Shown here piece after piece: positions 7,904 through 14,813 of a stretch of DNA of 17,459 nucleotides. The translations under genes were made by a program, and so were the position numbers. How positions within the stretch are numbered: the stretch's first letter is position 1; each line of letters starts with the position of its first letter. Source of the stretch: Flavobacteriales bacterium UBA5939 (lineage in GTDB: Bacteria > Bacteroidota > Bacteroidia > Flavobacteriales > Schleiferiaceae); the NCBI GenBank assembly GCA_002430755.1, contig DJCX01000081.1, forward strand, positions 1 to 17,459, given 5' to 3'. Under the pieces are notes generated by a model that was not told the DNA's origin, did not search any database, and worked only from the letters and a program-made list of their open reading frames with translations.

Positions 7904-7938
7904 AAAAGCCCTCGGAGAAATCCGGGGGCTTTTTCTTT
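7904..7938 (+). terminator. Rho-independent terminator after tRNA-Asp, probably bidirectional
   Basis: A 13-bp stem (7904-7916 with 7921-7933, one T-G pair) closes a GAAA tetraloop and runs into a T-rich tract ending at 7938. On the minus strand the hairpin ends in TTTTC and lies 7 nt after the stop of the small secreted-protein gene, so it probably also ends that transcript. Confidence 0.88.
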
Positions 7939-7945
7939 ACATACG

Positions 7946-8365
7946 TTAGCGCTTTTTCTTTTTGGTTCTTGTTTTGTGCAGTTCACAATACCTGCTATCC
8001 GGTATTGCCTCGCGTTCGCATTTTGCACCACTTGCTGTTTTGAATCCACACTTTCTGAAAACTGCTTTCTTTTTAACGACTTTCTTCTCACGTAAGTAGG
8101 GTAGATCCGATGTTCGCTCTGGAAGACAAACACTGCAGGGCAACAAACCTCGTTGTAGCGCAATGCGTTCATCAATATGAATTTGCCCGTTTTTCAAATA
8201 TCGACAACCGTCGATGTGATAGCGTGCACCTGATGCGTTAATACCTCGTGTGGTAAAAACCACGATTTCAGAAACCTCTGTAGAGTCAGAATGCGATTGT
8301 GCGTTAACTTGCGTACTAACCAACCAGCAAAAGCCTACCAATACAATGCGTAATAGATTCCTCAT
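7946..8365 (-). CDS. Small secreted protein with two putative zinc-binding motifs
   Basis: The 139-residue product begins with a clear signal peptide (h-region about 4-17) and a likely cleavage site after Ala22 (NA|Q). Residues 49-82 match an Ada-like/nuclease-tail type metal motif: Tyr49-His50-x3-Cys54-x-Tyr-Leu, then a Gly-Leu-Leu-Pro-Cys77-x2-Cys80-x-Pro ending. A basic linker (93-105) leads to a second motif, Cys106, Thr110, Gly113, Cys116, Arg118, Cys127 and His130, resembling the CxxxTxxGxxCxR...CxxH small domain of other exported or phage-associated proteins. The C-terminus is Lys-rich. Function is unknown; the basic tail and DNA-protein-like motifs hint at nucleic-acid or surface binding, which is inference. 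It starts within the first codons of the divergent barrel gene, overlapping it by 20 bases. Confidence 0.82.
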   Translation of the reverse strand: MRNLLRIVLVGFCWLVSTQVNAQSHSDSTEVSEIVVFTTRGINASGARYHIDGCRYLKNGQIHIDERIALQRGLLPCSVCLPERTSDLPYLREKKVVKKKAVFRKCGFKTASGAKCEREAIPDSRYCELHKTRTKKKKR

Positions 8366-9704
8366 CTCGGCAAAACTATCTATTCTTTGTCTAATAATGG
8401 GCTCAGTTCAGGGATTTGCGCAAATGACTTCTATAAACTTTGATTATCTCACTGTGGATGAAGCGCCCAAAGAGCCTATAGGATTTGTAGGTACGGGCGT
8501 AAGTATTCATCATCCGTCACTACCCATTTATGGTGGTATCCGATTAAATAACGCTGCTGTTGGTATTCGGGCTGGATATTACACATTTGGATACCATGCC
8601 GGTGCTAGGTTATCGCTTACTGATCAGTGGTTTATTCACCCTCGGTTGATGTATACCACCGGCGGTGGAGCTGAAAGCAATGACGGTTCTGGTTGGTTTA
8701 TAACACCAGCAACTACATTGGACAGGCGATTTGGTGATTACACCTTAGGTGTGGGTGCACAATATAGTTATGTGAGTACTGGAGTGATTACAGGTTCGAG
8801 CGCCTATTTCAGCCTCAATAAACAGATTGACTTTAAACAGAAAGGGCTCAAACCCTTTCATACACAGCTTTTTACGAATACAGTGTACAGTTCGTTAAAT
8901 GAAAGAAACAGTGACATAGGCTTCATCGGAGTTGGGGGACGTTCCTTCCAGAACAGGACCTATCAAAGTGTATACTTGACTGCTGCGGTGACTGATTTAG
9001 GCGGTTATATGGACGTTTATGGTGGCTATGGCCTTTGGGAGCAGTTTGGAGCATGGCGATTCTTAACCGAGGTGAATTTTGGTACCGGCGGTGGAGGTCG
9101 AGCACCTGCTGGCGGTGGATTGCTCTATGGTGCCGGTGGTGAGGTACAATACCATCACAACCAATACTTTATGGGCGGAAGTGCTGGAGTTTTAAAAAGC
9201 TTGGATGGACCGTTCTACTTTTCATTTATCGGCCTTCATTTGGGTACCGATTTTAATTTCACAAGTACTCAAAACGAAATAGGCTATTTACCCATGGATC
9301 TCAGCATTGAAAATGGGATCAGAACGTATCTAGGAGAAGACGGCTTCTCAAATCTGGGCATAGCGTTCCGACTTTACAGAAAAGGCATGATTCAGCTTCG
9401 AGGCGAGAGTTATTGGGCCTTTACAGACGGTAGGGGTGCCTATGCAGAAGGTTTGTTTGGCTTGCGCCTTCAGCCAAATATATGGTTTGTTGAAACGCAG
9501 GTAGGTGCCGGAGCAGGTGGTGGAATTAACCTATGGGGTGCTGCCGCGCTAGCCTTTGTTAATGCGGGTTTTGAAATACCTGTAAACGATTATTGGGATA
9601 TCACAGGTCGCGGTATCTACAACGTGTATTCCTCTCAAGCATTTCCTACTTACGGGTGGCAATTGGGCATGACCTTTAATATTCCTTTTAATACCCAATT
9701 CTGA
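8346..9704 (+). CDS. Uncharacterised glycine-rich predicted outer-membrane beta-barrel protein (first of tandem pair)
   Basis: The 452-residue product has a signal peptide (MRNRFLIS..., cleavage near Ala25-Gln26). An upstream in-frame extension to 8250 was rejected because it would bury that signal. The mature part is rich in Gly, Tyr and Phe with alternating beta-strand patterns and ends in Phe, as many outer-membrane barrels do. Three related units, spaced about 140-145 residues apart, carry glycine clusters near residues 103-116, 246-260 and 387-400. Each follows a Tyr/Gly-rich segment with an aromatic strand (for example WFIHPRLMY, then TTGGGAE). The same pattern recurs in the next gene, including a shared GAYAEGLF segment. 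I recognise no named family. It may act as a porin-like or surface structural protein, which is inference. Its stop shares one base with the next start (TGATG), implying coupled translation. Confidence 0.8.
   Translation: MRNRFLISAKLSILCLIMGSVQGFAQMTSINFDYLTVDEAPKEPIGFVGTGVSIHHPSLPIYGGIRLNNAAVGIRAGYYTFGYHAGARLSLTDQWFIHPRLMYTTGGGAESNDGSGWFITPATTLDRRFGDYTLGVGAQYSYVSTGVITGSSAYFSLNKQIDFKQKGLKPFHTQLFTNTVYSSLNERNSDIGFIGVGGRSFQNRTYQSVYLTAAVTDLGGYMDVYGGYGLWEQFGAWRFLTEVNFGTGGGGRAPAGGGLLYGAGGEVQYHHNQYFMGGSAGVLKSLDGPFYFSFIGLHLGTDFNFTSTQNEIGYLPMDLSIENGIRTYLGEDGFSNLGIAFRLYRKGMIQLRGESYWAFTDGRGAYAEGLFGLRLQPNIWFVETQVGAGAGGGINLWGAAALAFVNAGFEIPVNDYWDITGRGIYNVYSSQAFPTYGWQLGMTFNIPFNTQF
8371..8378 (-). promoter_or_regulatory. 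Candidate -7 promoter element (TAGTTTTG) for the small secreted protein gene
   Basis: Minus-strand TAGTTTTG matches TAnnTTTG and ends 5 nt before the ATG at 8365, implying an almost leaderless mRNA. No good TTG is seen at the -33 distance, so confidence is limited. The box lies in the signal-peptide codons of the divergent gene. Confidence 0.35.
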
Positions 9705-11137
9705 TGCGCAGGTTGTTGCTCCTATTTTTCGTGGTATCCCATCAATACGCAATGGGTCAGGGTACTTCCATGACTCTTATGTTTGAGCCGTTGGAATCTT
9801 CCAATAATATGATGTGGGTGACCCAGCGCTTTGAGTTAGTCAAGGATTATACGAAGACCAAAACCTCCATCTCTGGTGGTTTAGAGACCCAAAGTGCCGT
9901 CATGGGTAATTATGGTGGTTTCTATGCCTTTGGGTTTACGGGAGGTGTATATCAATATTTACGTCCATGGGTATTTGCTCATTTTGGTGGATCGATAGCT
10001 TCTGGAGGGGGTGCAGGCGCTCCTGACGGCGATGGATTAATGTACCGTGGGTATGCGGGAATGAGTGTTAAGAGCAAATACGGGATAGTGGATGTAGCCT
10101 ATAATCATATAAATTTTCCTTCAGGTGCTATTACATCAAATCATATATCTATAGGCTATACACATATACTTCCGTATGTAATGGACGATAGTAACCATAA
10201 CTATTATTATCCCACCTATTTTGAATTAGTCACTGGTCTCTGGTTCTTAGGTCCAGAGGATGCTTCTCGCAATAGTGAACCGGTGCAAAGTGCCTATGCA
10301 GGTGTACGTGTTGGGCAGTATTTGAACACCTATCACACCGTTGGAGCTGAACTGCAACTAGGGGCTGGCGCCTTGGGCAATATTGACGGATACATGAATT
10401 ACTCCATGGGGTTAAGATTCAACACACCTTCTCAACGCTTATTTTTTCGTGCACATCTAGGATCCGGCGGCGGTGGCGGTGTGTACACAGGTGGTGGAAT
10501 ATCCACTATGGTAAGTGCTGGAACGCAGTTTGGTGGGCATCAATTCAGCGTAGGGCAATGGACAGCATTAAGTGATGAAGCTTCTATTCCGTTTCTTTCG
10601 TACAGCCGGCATCTGGATTTCAAAAGCTCCTTAGGTTTTCATTATCGAGGAGGTAAGTACAGTGCTGAGGATTCACGTGAGGTAGCCTTAAAAGTGCTGG
10701 CTGGAGTGGGACAACAGCGTTCTCCCGGCATAGATCGAAACGGCAATCCTTATAATACTATGTCAGGTATAGCTATGGGACTAGGCATTGAGGCATGGAG
10801 TAATGAGAATTATTCGTTGGATGCCTTTGGTCATACGTTCTGGGCGGCCAGTGGTGGTTACGGTGCTTATGCAGAGGGGTTGTTTAGTGCAGCGTTTATG
10901 AAAAAAGGTGAGACGCTTAGATGCGGTGTTGACCTGACATCTGGAATAGCTGGTGGTGGTGGAATAGAGGTGGGTTCTGGCCTAATGATTGCACCTGGAG
11001 TACAGGTGGAATGTAAAATTGGCCCCTTATCAAATCTCAAAATGAACCTCAGACAAAAATACTTCCCAGGAGGCACCTACAGTCCCGTATATTTTGGTGT
11101 GGAACTAATTCAATCCTTGCCTGTTCACTTGTGGTAA
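9704..11137 (+). CDS. Uncharacterised glycine-rich predicted outer-membrane beta-barrel protein (second of tandem pair)
   Basis: The 477-residue product has a signal peptide (MRRLLLLFFVVSHQYAMG|Q) and ends in Trp. It is a diverged paralogue of the preceding protein. Three glycine-cluster units sit near residues 94-112 (IASGGGAGAPDGDG), 252-268 (GSGGGGGVYTGGG) and 412-424 (SGIAGGGGIEVGSG), spaced about 158-160 residues apart. Each comes after a Tyr-x-x-Gly-type strand. GAYAEGLF stands before the third unit in both proteins. The strand-like alternation, secretion signal and terminal aromatic residue suggest a barrel in the outer membrane; no function can be assigned. A promoter box for the following gene overlaps the end of this gene's 3' flank. 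Confidence 0.8.
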   Translation: MRRLLLLFFVVSHQYAMGQGTSMTLMFEPLESSNNMMWVTQRFELVKDYTKTKTSISGGLETQSAVMGNYGGFYAFGFTGGVYQYLRPWVFAHFGGSIASGGGAGAPDGDGLMYRGYAGMSVKSKYGIVDVAYNHINFPSGAITSNHISIGYTHILPYVMDDSNHNYYYPTYFELVTGLWFLGPEDASRNSEPVQSAYAGVRVGQYLNTYHTVGAELQLGAGALGNIDGYMNYSMGLRFNTPSQRLFFRAHLGSGGGGGVYTGGGISTMVSAGTQFGGHQFSVGQWTALSDEASIPFLSYSRHLDFKSSLGFHYRGGKYSAEDSREVALKVLAGVGQQRSPGIDRNGNPYNTMSGIAMGLGIEAWSNENYSLDAFGHTFWAASGGYGAYAEGLFSAAFMKKGETLRCGVDLTSGIAGGGGIEVGSGLMIAPGVQVECKIGPLSNLKMNLRQKYFPGGTYSPVYFGVELIQSLPVHLW

Positions 11138-11142
11138 GTGCC

Positions 11143-11150
11143 TAAATTTG
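11143..11150 (+). promoter_or_regulatory. Candidate -7 promoter element (TAAATTTG) for the MORN-repeat gene
   Basis: TAAATTTG matches TAnnTTTG and ends 4 nt before the ATG at 11155. A TTG at 11117-11119 lies 23 nt upstream, at the long end of the usual spacing. It would allow the MORN-mnmA-subtilase genes to be transcribed separately from the barrel pair, with a nearly leaderless mRNA. Confidence 0.45.
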
Positions 11151-11154
11151 CAAT

Positions 11155-11844
11155 ATGAAAAAGATTCTTACATTCCTCATAGCCATTAGCAGTCTGTCTA
11201 TTTATGCACAGGGAAACTTTACGGATGCCTCCGGCAAGAAACAAGGCAAATGGGTGAAGAAATACGAGAGTGGAAAAACCAGATATACGGGTACCTTTAA
11301 GAACGATATACCTGTAGGAACATTCACTTATTATTTTGAAAGAGAGGGCGGTAAGATGTCTGAGATCTCCTACAGAGGTATAACAGGCGTGGGCTATGCG
11401 AAGCTTTACCACAGATCTGGTGTCCTTCAAGCTGAGGGGATTTACAATGCGCAATTGAAAGACAGTACTTGGACCTATTACTCCAGAAGCGGTGTATTGA
11501 CGCAGCGCGAGGATTATAAAATGGGGGTACTTGAAGGCAAACAGTTGACCTATTGGGAAAACGGCAGGGTTAGTCAGCGTATAGACTTTGTTGGTGATGA
11601 GGAAAACGGCAGTTGGATTCGAAAATGGGACAATGGAACAATGCGGACCAAAGGCACCTATGAGGAAGGCCAATTAGAGGGTGAGTGCAAGTTCTTTGAT
11701 GAAGAAGGCAAACTCATAGCGAAAGGTCCCTATCACAATGGGAAAAAGCACGGTACTTGGTATTATTTCGAAGAGAACAAGGTGATCTTGAAAGAGTTAT
11801 ACAGGTACGGCACACTTGAAAGTGAAACCAAATACGATGAGTAA
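11155..11844 (+). CDS. Secreted MORN-repeat protein (YwqK-like)
   Basis: The 229-residue product has a signal peptide (MKKILTFLIAISSLSIYAQ, cleavage near residue 18-19) followed by about eight repeats of 23-24 residues (about 26-222). The repeat pattern is G-x-W-x-x-Y-x-x-x-G-x-x-x-x-x-x-x-Y-x-x-G, as in GKWVKKYESGK and GTWYYFEENK. These are MORN-variant repeats, often annotated as YwqK-family antitoxin, a name that does not imply a toxin here. Such repeats form elongated beta-sheets used for protein or lipid contacts; the export signal puts this one in the periplasm or at the surface. No catalytic domain is present. The last 8 bases overlap mnmA, so translation of the two is probably coupled. 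Confidence 0.88.
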   Translation: MKKILTFLIAISSLSIYAQGNFTDASGKKQGKWVKKYESGKTRYTGTFKNDIPVGTFTYYFEREGGKMSEISYRGITGVGYAKLYHRSGVLQAEGIYNAQLKDSTWTYYSRSGVLTQREDYKMGVLEGKQLTYWENGRVSQRIDFVGDEENGSWIRKWDNGTMRTKGTYEEGQLEGECKFFDEEGKLIAKGPYHNGKKHGTWYYFEENKVILKELYRYGTLESETKYDE

Positions 11845-13024
11845 ATCAATTGCTGAAACTACGGTAGTCGTAGGTCTTAGCGGAGGGGTGGATTCCTCAG
11901 TCACGGCTTACTTGCTCAAAGAGCAGGGGTACAAAGTCATAGGTTTATTTATGCGTAATTGGGTAGACGAGAGTGTTACAATACACGACGAATGCCCGTG
12001 GGTTGAGGACAGCAACGATGCGATGCTTGTTGCGGACAAACTCGGTATTCCATTTCAAGTCATTGATATGAGTGCTCCATACCAAAAGCGTATCGTTGAT
12101 TATATGTTTGGCGAATACGAGAAGGGCAGGACTCCGAATCCAGATGTGCTGTGTAACCGTGAAATCAAATTCGATTTATTCCTAAAGACAGCATTGTCTA
12201 TTGGTGCGGATTATGTGGCTACTGGACATTATGTGCGAAAGGAAACAATTGAGCAAGAGGGCGAGCCTGTTTATCGATTATTGGGTGGGTTAGATCCCAA
12301 CAAAGACCAGAGCTACTTCCTATGTCAGCTGAATCAGCAGCAGTTGAGTAAGGCGATGTTCCCAATAGGACATTTGCAAAAAGCTAAGGTTCGTGAGATT
12401 GCCGCTGAAGCAGGACTGGCGACGGCTGAGAAGAAAGACAGCCAAGGGTTGTGCTTCATAGGAAAGGTACGTTTACCTGATTTCTTACAGCAAAAATTAG
12501 AGCCTAAATCCGGCAATGTGTGGGAGATTCCTGCAGATGCAGAATTATTTGATGCCGAGAGAAGTACACTAGAATTGGCCGCAGCTCCGTATGATTTCCA
12601 TCCAAAGCACGGTAAAAAGCGAGGGCGCCATAATGGTGCACACTATTATACCGTAGGCCAACGCAAGGGATTGAATATTGGAGGTAGTCCAAAGCCACTC
12701 TTTGTCCTAGGAGTCAATACCCAGTATAATGCTATTTATGTTGGGCAAGGCGACGATCACCCTGGTTTGTATAGAACAGCATTAAAGATTAGCAACCACG
12801 AAGTACACTGGGTGCGCGAAGATTTAAGGCTCGAAATAGGTCAAACTGCTCGATACAGAGGACGTATACGTTACCGTCAACCTTTGGTGGACATTACCCT
12901 GCACCAGAAGGAGGAAGCGCTATATATCGAGTTTGATGTACCTGAAAAAGCCATTACACCGGGCCAATTTGCGGCGTGGTATTTGGAGGATGAATTAATA
13001 GGAAGTGGAACTATAGCCCATTAG
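11837..13024 (+). CDS. mnmA: tRNA 2-thiouridine(34) synthase MnmA
   Basis: The 395-residue product uses ATP and persulfide sulfur to form s2U34 in the tRNAs for Lys, Glu and Gln in the cytoplasm. The PP-loop is GLSGGVDSS at 13-21. The catalytic cysteines are Cys106 in PNPDVLCNREIKF and Cys206 in DSQGLCFIG; their disulfide/persulfide chemistry defines the family. The tRNA-binding and C-terminal beta-barrel parts follow, with YTVGQRKGL visible. The ATG at 11837 fits the conserved N-terminus; an in-frame TTG at 11816 would add seven unconserved residues. It overlaps the MORN gene by 8 bases and is followed after one base by the subtilase gene, placing a housekeeping tRNA enzyme inside an envelope-protein operon. 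Confidence 0.97.
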   Translation: MSKSIAETTVVVGLSGGVDSSVTAYLLKEQGYKVIGLFMRNWVDESVTIHDECPWVEDSNDAMLVADKLGIPFQVIDMSAPYQKRIVDYMFGEYEKGRTPNPDVLCNREIKFDLFLKTALSIGADYVATGHYVRKETIEQEGEPVYRLLGGLDPNKDQSYFLCQLNQQQLSKAMFPIGHLQKAKVREIAAEAGLATAEKKDSQGLCFIGKVRLPDFLQQKLEPKSGNVWEIPADAELFDAERSTLELAAAPYDFHPKHGKKRGRHNGAHYYTVGQRKGLNIGGSPKPLFVLGVNTQYNAIYVGQGDDHPGLYRTALKISNHEVHWVREDLRLEIGQTARYRGRIRYRQPLVDITLHQKEEALYIEFDVPEKAITPGQFAAWYLEDELIGSGTIAH

Positions 13025-13025
13025 A

Positions 13026-14591
13026 ATGAAGTACATAAGAATGGTGATGGCATATTTGCTTTTTCTGAGCGCAGCACAAGCTCAGGAAGCCCATTCTTAC
13101 AGCGTTTTTCTTAGCCCTAAAGAAAACGTTCAGCAGTTCCAGCATCCAGAAGATTTTTTGTCTGAGAGAGCATTGCTGCGCCGTGAAAGGCAAAATATTG
13201 CTGTAAAACGCTCAGATTTACCCATATCCTCAGATCGACTAAAGGCTATCGGAAATATCGTTTCTTATCAAGGTCGGCATTCAAAATGGCTCAATAGTAT
13301 CTATGTGGAGGCTACGGCTGAAGAGGTGGTTGCGTTATCGGAACTAGATTTTGTAAAAGACATCGTACCCGTAAGCGGACACACGTACACAACGACTTCA
13401 ATCATTCCGGTTTATGATCACGGTATAGCCGCCGACCAAGCCCACCAAATTACACTTGTTGAAGGTTTACATAATGTTGGATATATAGGTGCGGATATGG
13501 TCATTGCTGTATTAGACGCCGGATTTGTAGGCGCCAATACAGTAGATTTCAACGACTATAGTAAAATCATTGCTACGCGGAACTTTGTGGAAGGCGGAAC
13601 GAATGTGTATCAAGGTTCTTCGCACGGTTTCTCCGTGCTAAGTACCATGGCTGCGGATAAAAACCGCGTGTTTGTGGGGACGGCACCATTTGCCAAATAT
13701 GTGCTGGTGAAAACAGAAAAGGAGCTCAGTGAAACGCCAGAGGAGATGTACAATTGGATTGCGGGGGCAGAATATGCAGATTCCATAGGTGCCGATATTA
13801 TCAATAGCTCTTTAGGTTACAGTGAATTTGACGATCCTGATGATAATTATACGGTTGATGACCTCGACGGACGTACGAGTATCATCTCATTGGGTGCAGT
13901 AGCTGCAGCGAGGACTGGAATGCTCGTAGTTACAAGTGCCGGTAATGCCGGAGGAGGAGCATGGAATAAACTCACTATGCCCGCAGATGCAGATAGCGTT
14001 CTCACCGTAGGATCCGTAAACCAATTCGGAATCGTCAGCGGTTTTAGCTCACGCGGATATACGACCGATGGCCGCATTAAACCCAATGTATGTGCAAGGG
14101 GAGAAGGTGCCTATGTGTATCGACCTGATGGGACCATAACCCCAGCCAATGGAACCAGTTTTAGTTCACCAATTATTGCAGGAGCTGCTGCCTGTCTTTG
14201 GGAATCATCACCCAGCGCTACTGCGCAGGATGTTATTAAAGCCTTGGAGGTGAGTAGTTCGCACTATTACACTAAGAACGAGCGCATTGGATACGGCATC
14301 CCAAATATGAAGTTTGCTCGGTTCTATTTGAGCTCAAACCCAGGAAATGAGATTTCTGTGTATCCAAACCCATTTCCAGACCATCTAATCTTCTTCTTGC
14401 CGGACGACAATACGACAGACATTTCGCTGGAATTAAGAGATATGTACGGACGAATAGTGGCGAGTGAGGTAATAACAGGACGTCGTTACCAATTCCGATG
14501 GGTGCCCGGTGAGTACATCGCCGCGGGTAGTTATTTCCTTAAAATAACCCGAGGTTCAAAGACGCAGGTCACTCAGGTATTTAAGATATAA
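13026..14591 (+). CDS. S8 (subtilisin-like) serine peptidase with T9SS type A sorting domain
   Basis: The 521-residue product has a signal peptide (about 1-19, AQA|Q), an I9-like propeptide (about 24-120, with VEATAEEVVALSELDFVKDIVP), a subtilase domain and a C-terminal secretion domain. The catalytic triad is visible as Asp164 in VLDAGF, His200 in GSSHGF and Ser378 in NGTSFSSP, with oxyanion Asn307 in SAGNAG. Residues about 440-521 (VYPNPFPDH..., LRDMYGR, GSYFLKI) form a type A T9SS sorting domain. The protein should therefore cross the outer membrane and be cleaved or anchored at the surface. Substrates are unknown; a nutritional or surface-processing protease is likely. It starts one base after mnmA and its stop directly abuts that of the convergent DUF6095 gene. 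Confidence 0.93.
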   Translation: MKYIRMVMAYLLFLSAAQAQEAHSYSVFLSPKENVQQFQHPEDFLSERALLRRERQNIAVKRSDLPISSDRLKAIGNIVSYQGRHSKWLNSIYVEATAEEVVALSELDFVKDIVPVSGHTYTTTSIIPVYDHGIAADQAHQITLVEGLHNVGYIGADMVIAVLDAGFVGANTVDFNDYSKIIATRNFVEGGTNVYQGSSHGFSVLSTMAADKNRVFVGTAPFAKYVLVKTEKELSETPEEMYNWIAGAEYADSIGADIINSSLGYSEFDDPDDNYTVDDLDGRTSIISLGAVAAARTGMLVVTSAGNAGGGAWNKLTMPADADSVLTVGSVNQFGIVSGFSSRGYTTDGRIKPNVCARGEGAYVYRPDGTITPANGTSFSSPIIAGAAACLWESSPSATAQDVIKALEVSSSHYYTKNERIGYGIPNMKFARFYLSSNPGNEISVYPNPFPDHLIFFLPDDNTTDISLELRDMYGRIVASEVITGRRYQFRWVPGEYIAAGSYFLKITRGSKTQVTQVFKI

Positions 14592-14813
14592 TCACTTACC
14601 GTCGAAGAAGCCACTCATAACCTTGCGTAGGCCACTAACAGCAAGGAATACAGCGACAAGCATGATTGCGATAGATAGAGCAGTCCAATACCATGCACCA
14701 CTCGTTCCTTTACCAATATAAAGGGACGGTCCAACGAATATGAAGGGGAAGGACCAAGCCAATCGAAAAAGGCCTGCGACGATGAGATCTTGATTGCTTT
14801 TATTTCCGCTCAT
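14592..14813 (-). CDS. DUF6095-family small membrane protein
   Basis: A 73-residue protein with two predicted membrane helices (about 10-32 and 41-62) and short charged ends. The pattern LFRLAWSFPFIFVGPSLYIG and the closing SGLRKVMSGFFD resemble the DUF6095 family of Flavobacteriia, in which the gene usually follows murQ. The start ATG lies 14 bases inside the end of murQ, in a different frame, so translation is probably coupled. Function is unknown; the conserved link to murQ suggests a role at the cytoplasmic membrane near cell-wall recycling, which is inference. Its TGA stop abuts the stop of the subtilase gene with no bases between. Confidence 0.78.
   Translation of the reverse strand: MSGNKSNQDLIVAGLFRLAWSFPFIFVGPSLYIGKGTSGAWYWTALSIAIMLVAVFLAVSGLRKVMSGFFDGK

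Noticed and set aside
7798..8043. Plus-strand open frame of 81 codons across the tRNA gene
   Set aside because: Its middle is the translated tRNA-Asp sequence and its end runs through the terminator and antisense to the secreted zinc protein; it is a known type of artefact.
8250..8345. N-terminal extension of the first barrel protein
   Set aside because: It would place 32 hydrophilic residues before a good signal peptide and deepen the overlap with the divergent gene; the ATG at 8346 is better.
9060..10990. Glycine-codon-rich GGT/GGC clusters as DNA repeats or a recombination element
   Set aside because: They are short, imperfect and in frame, explained by glycine runs in two barrel proteins; no direct repeats with constant spacers or terminal inverted repeats are present.
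11125..11673. Minus-strand open frame of 182 codons opposite the MORN gene
   Set aside because: It is antisense to a convincing repeat protein with a signal peptide, and shows no motif or plausible start context; repeat structure of the coding strand keeps the opposite frame open.
11200..11820. Toxin-antitoxin system suggested by the YwqK antitoxin-like annotation
   Set aside because: The protein is exported and no toxin gene is adjacent; the name derives from MORN-repeat similarity only.
11816..11836. TTG at 11816 as the mnmA start
   Set aside because: The ATG at 11837 matches the family N-terminus and its distance to the PP-loop; the extension has no conserved residues.
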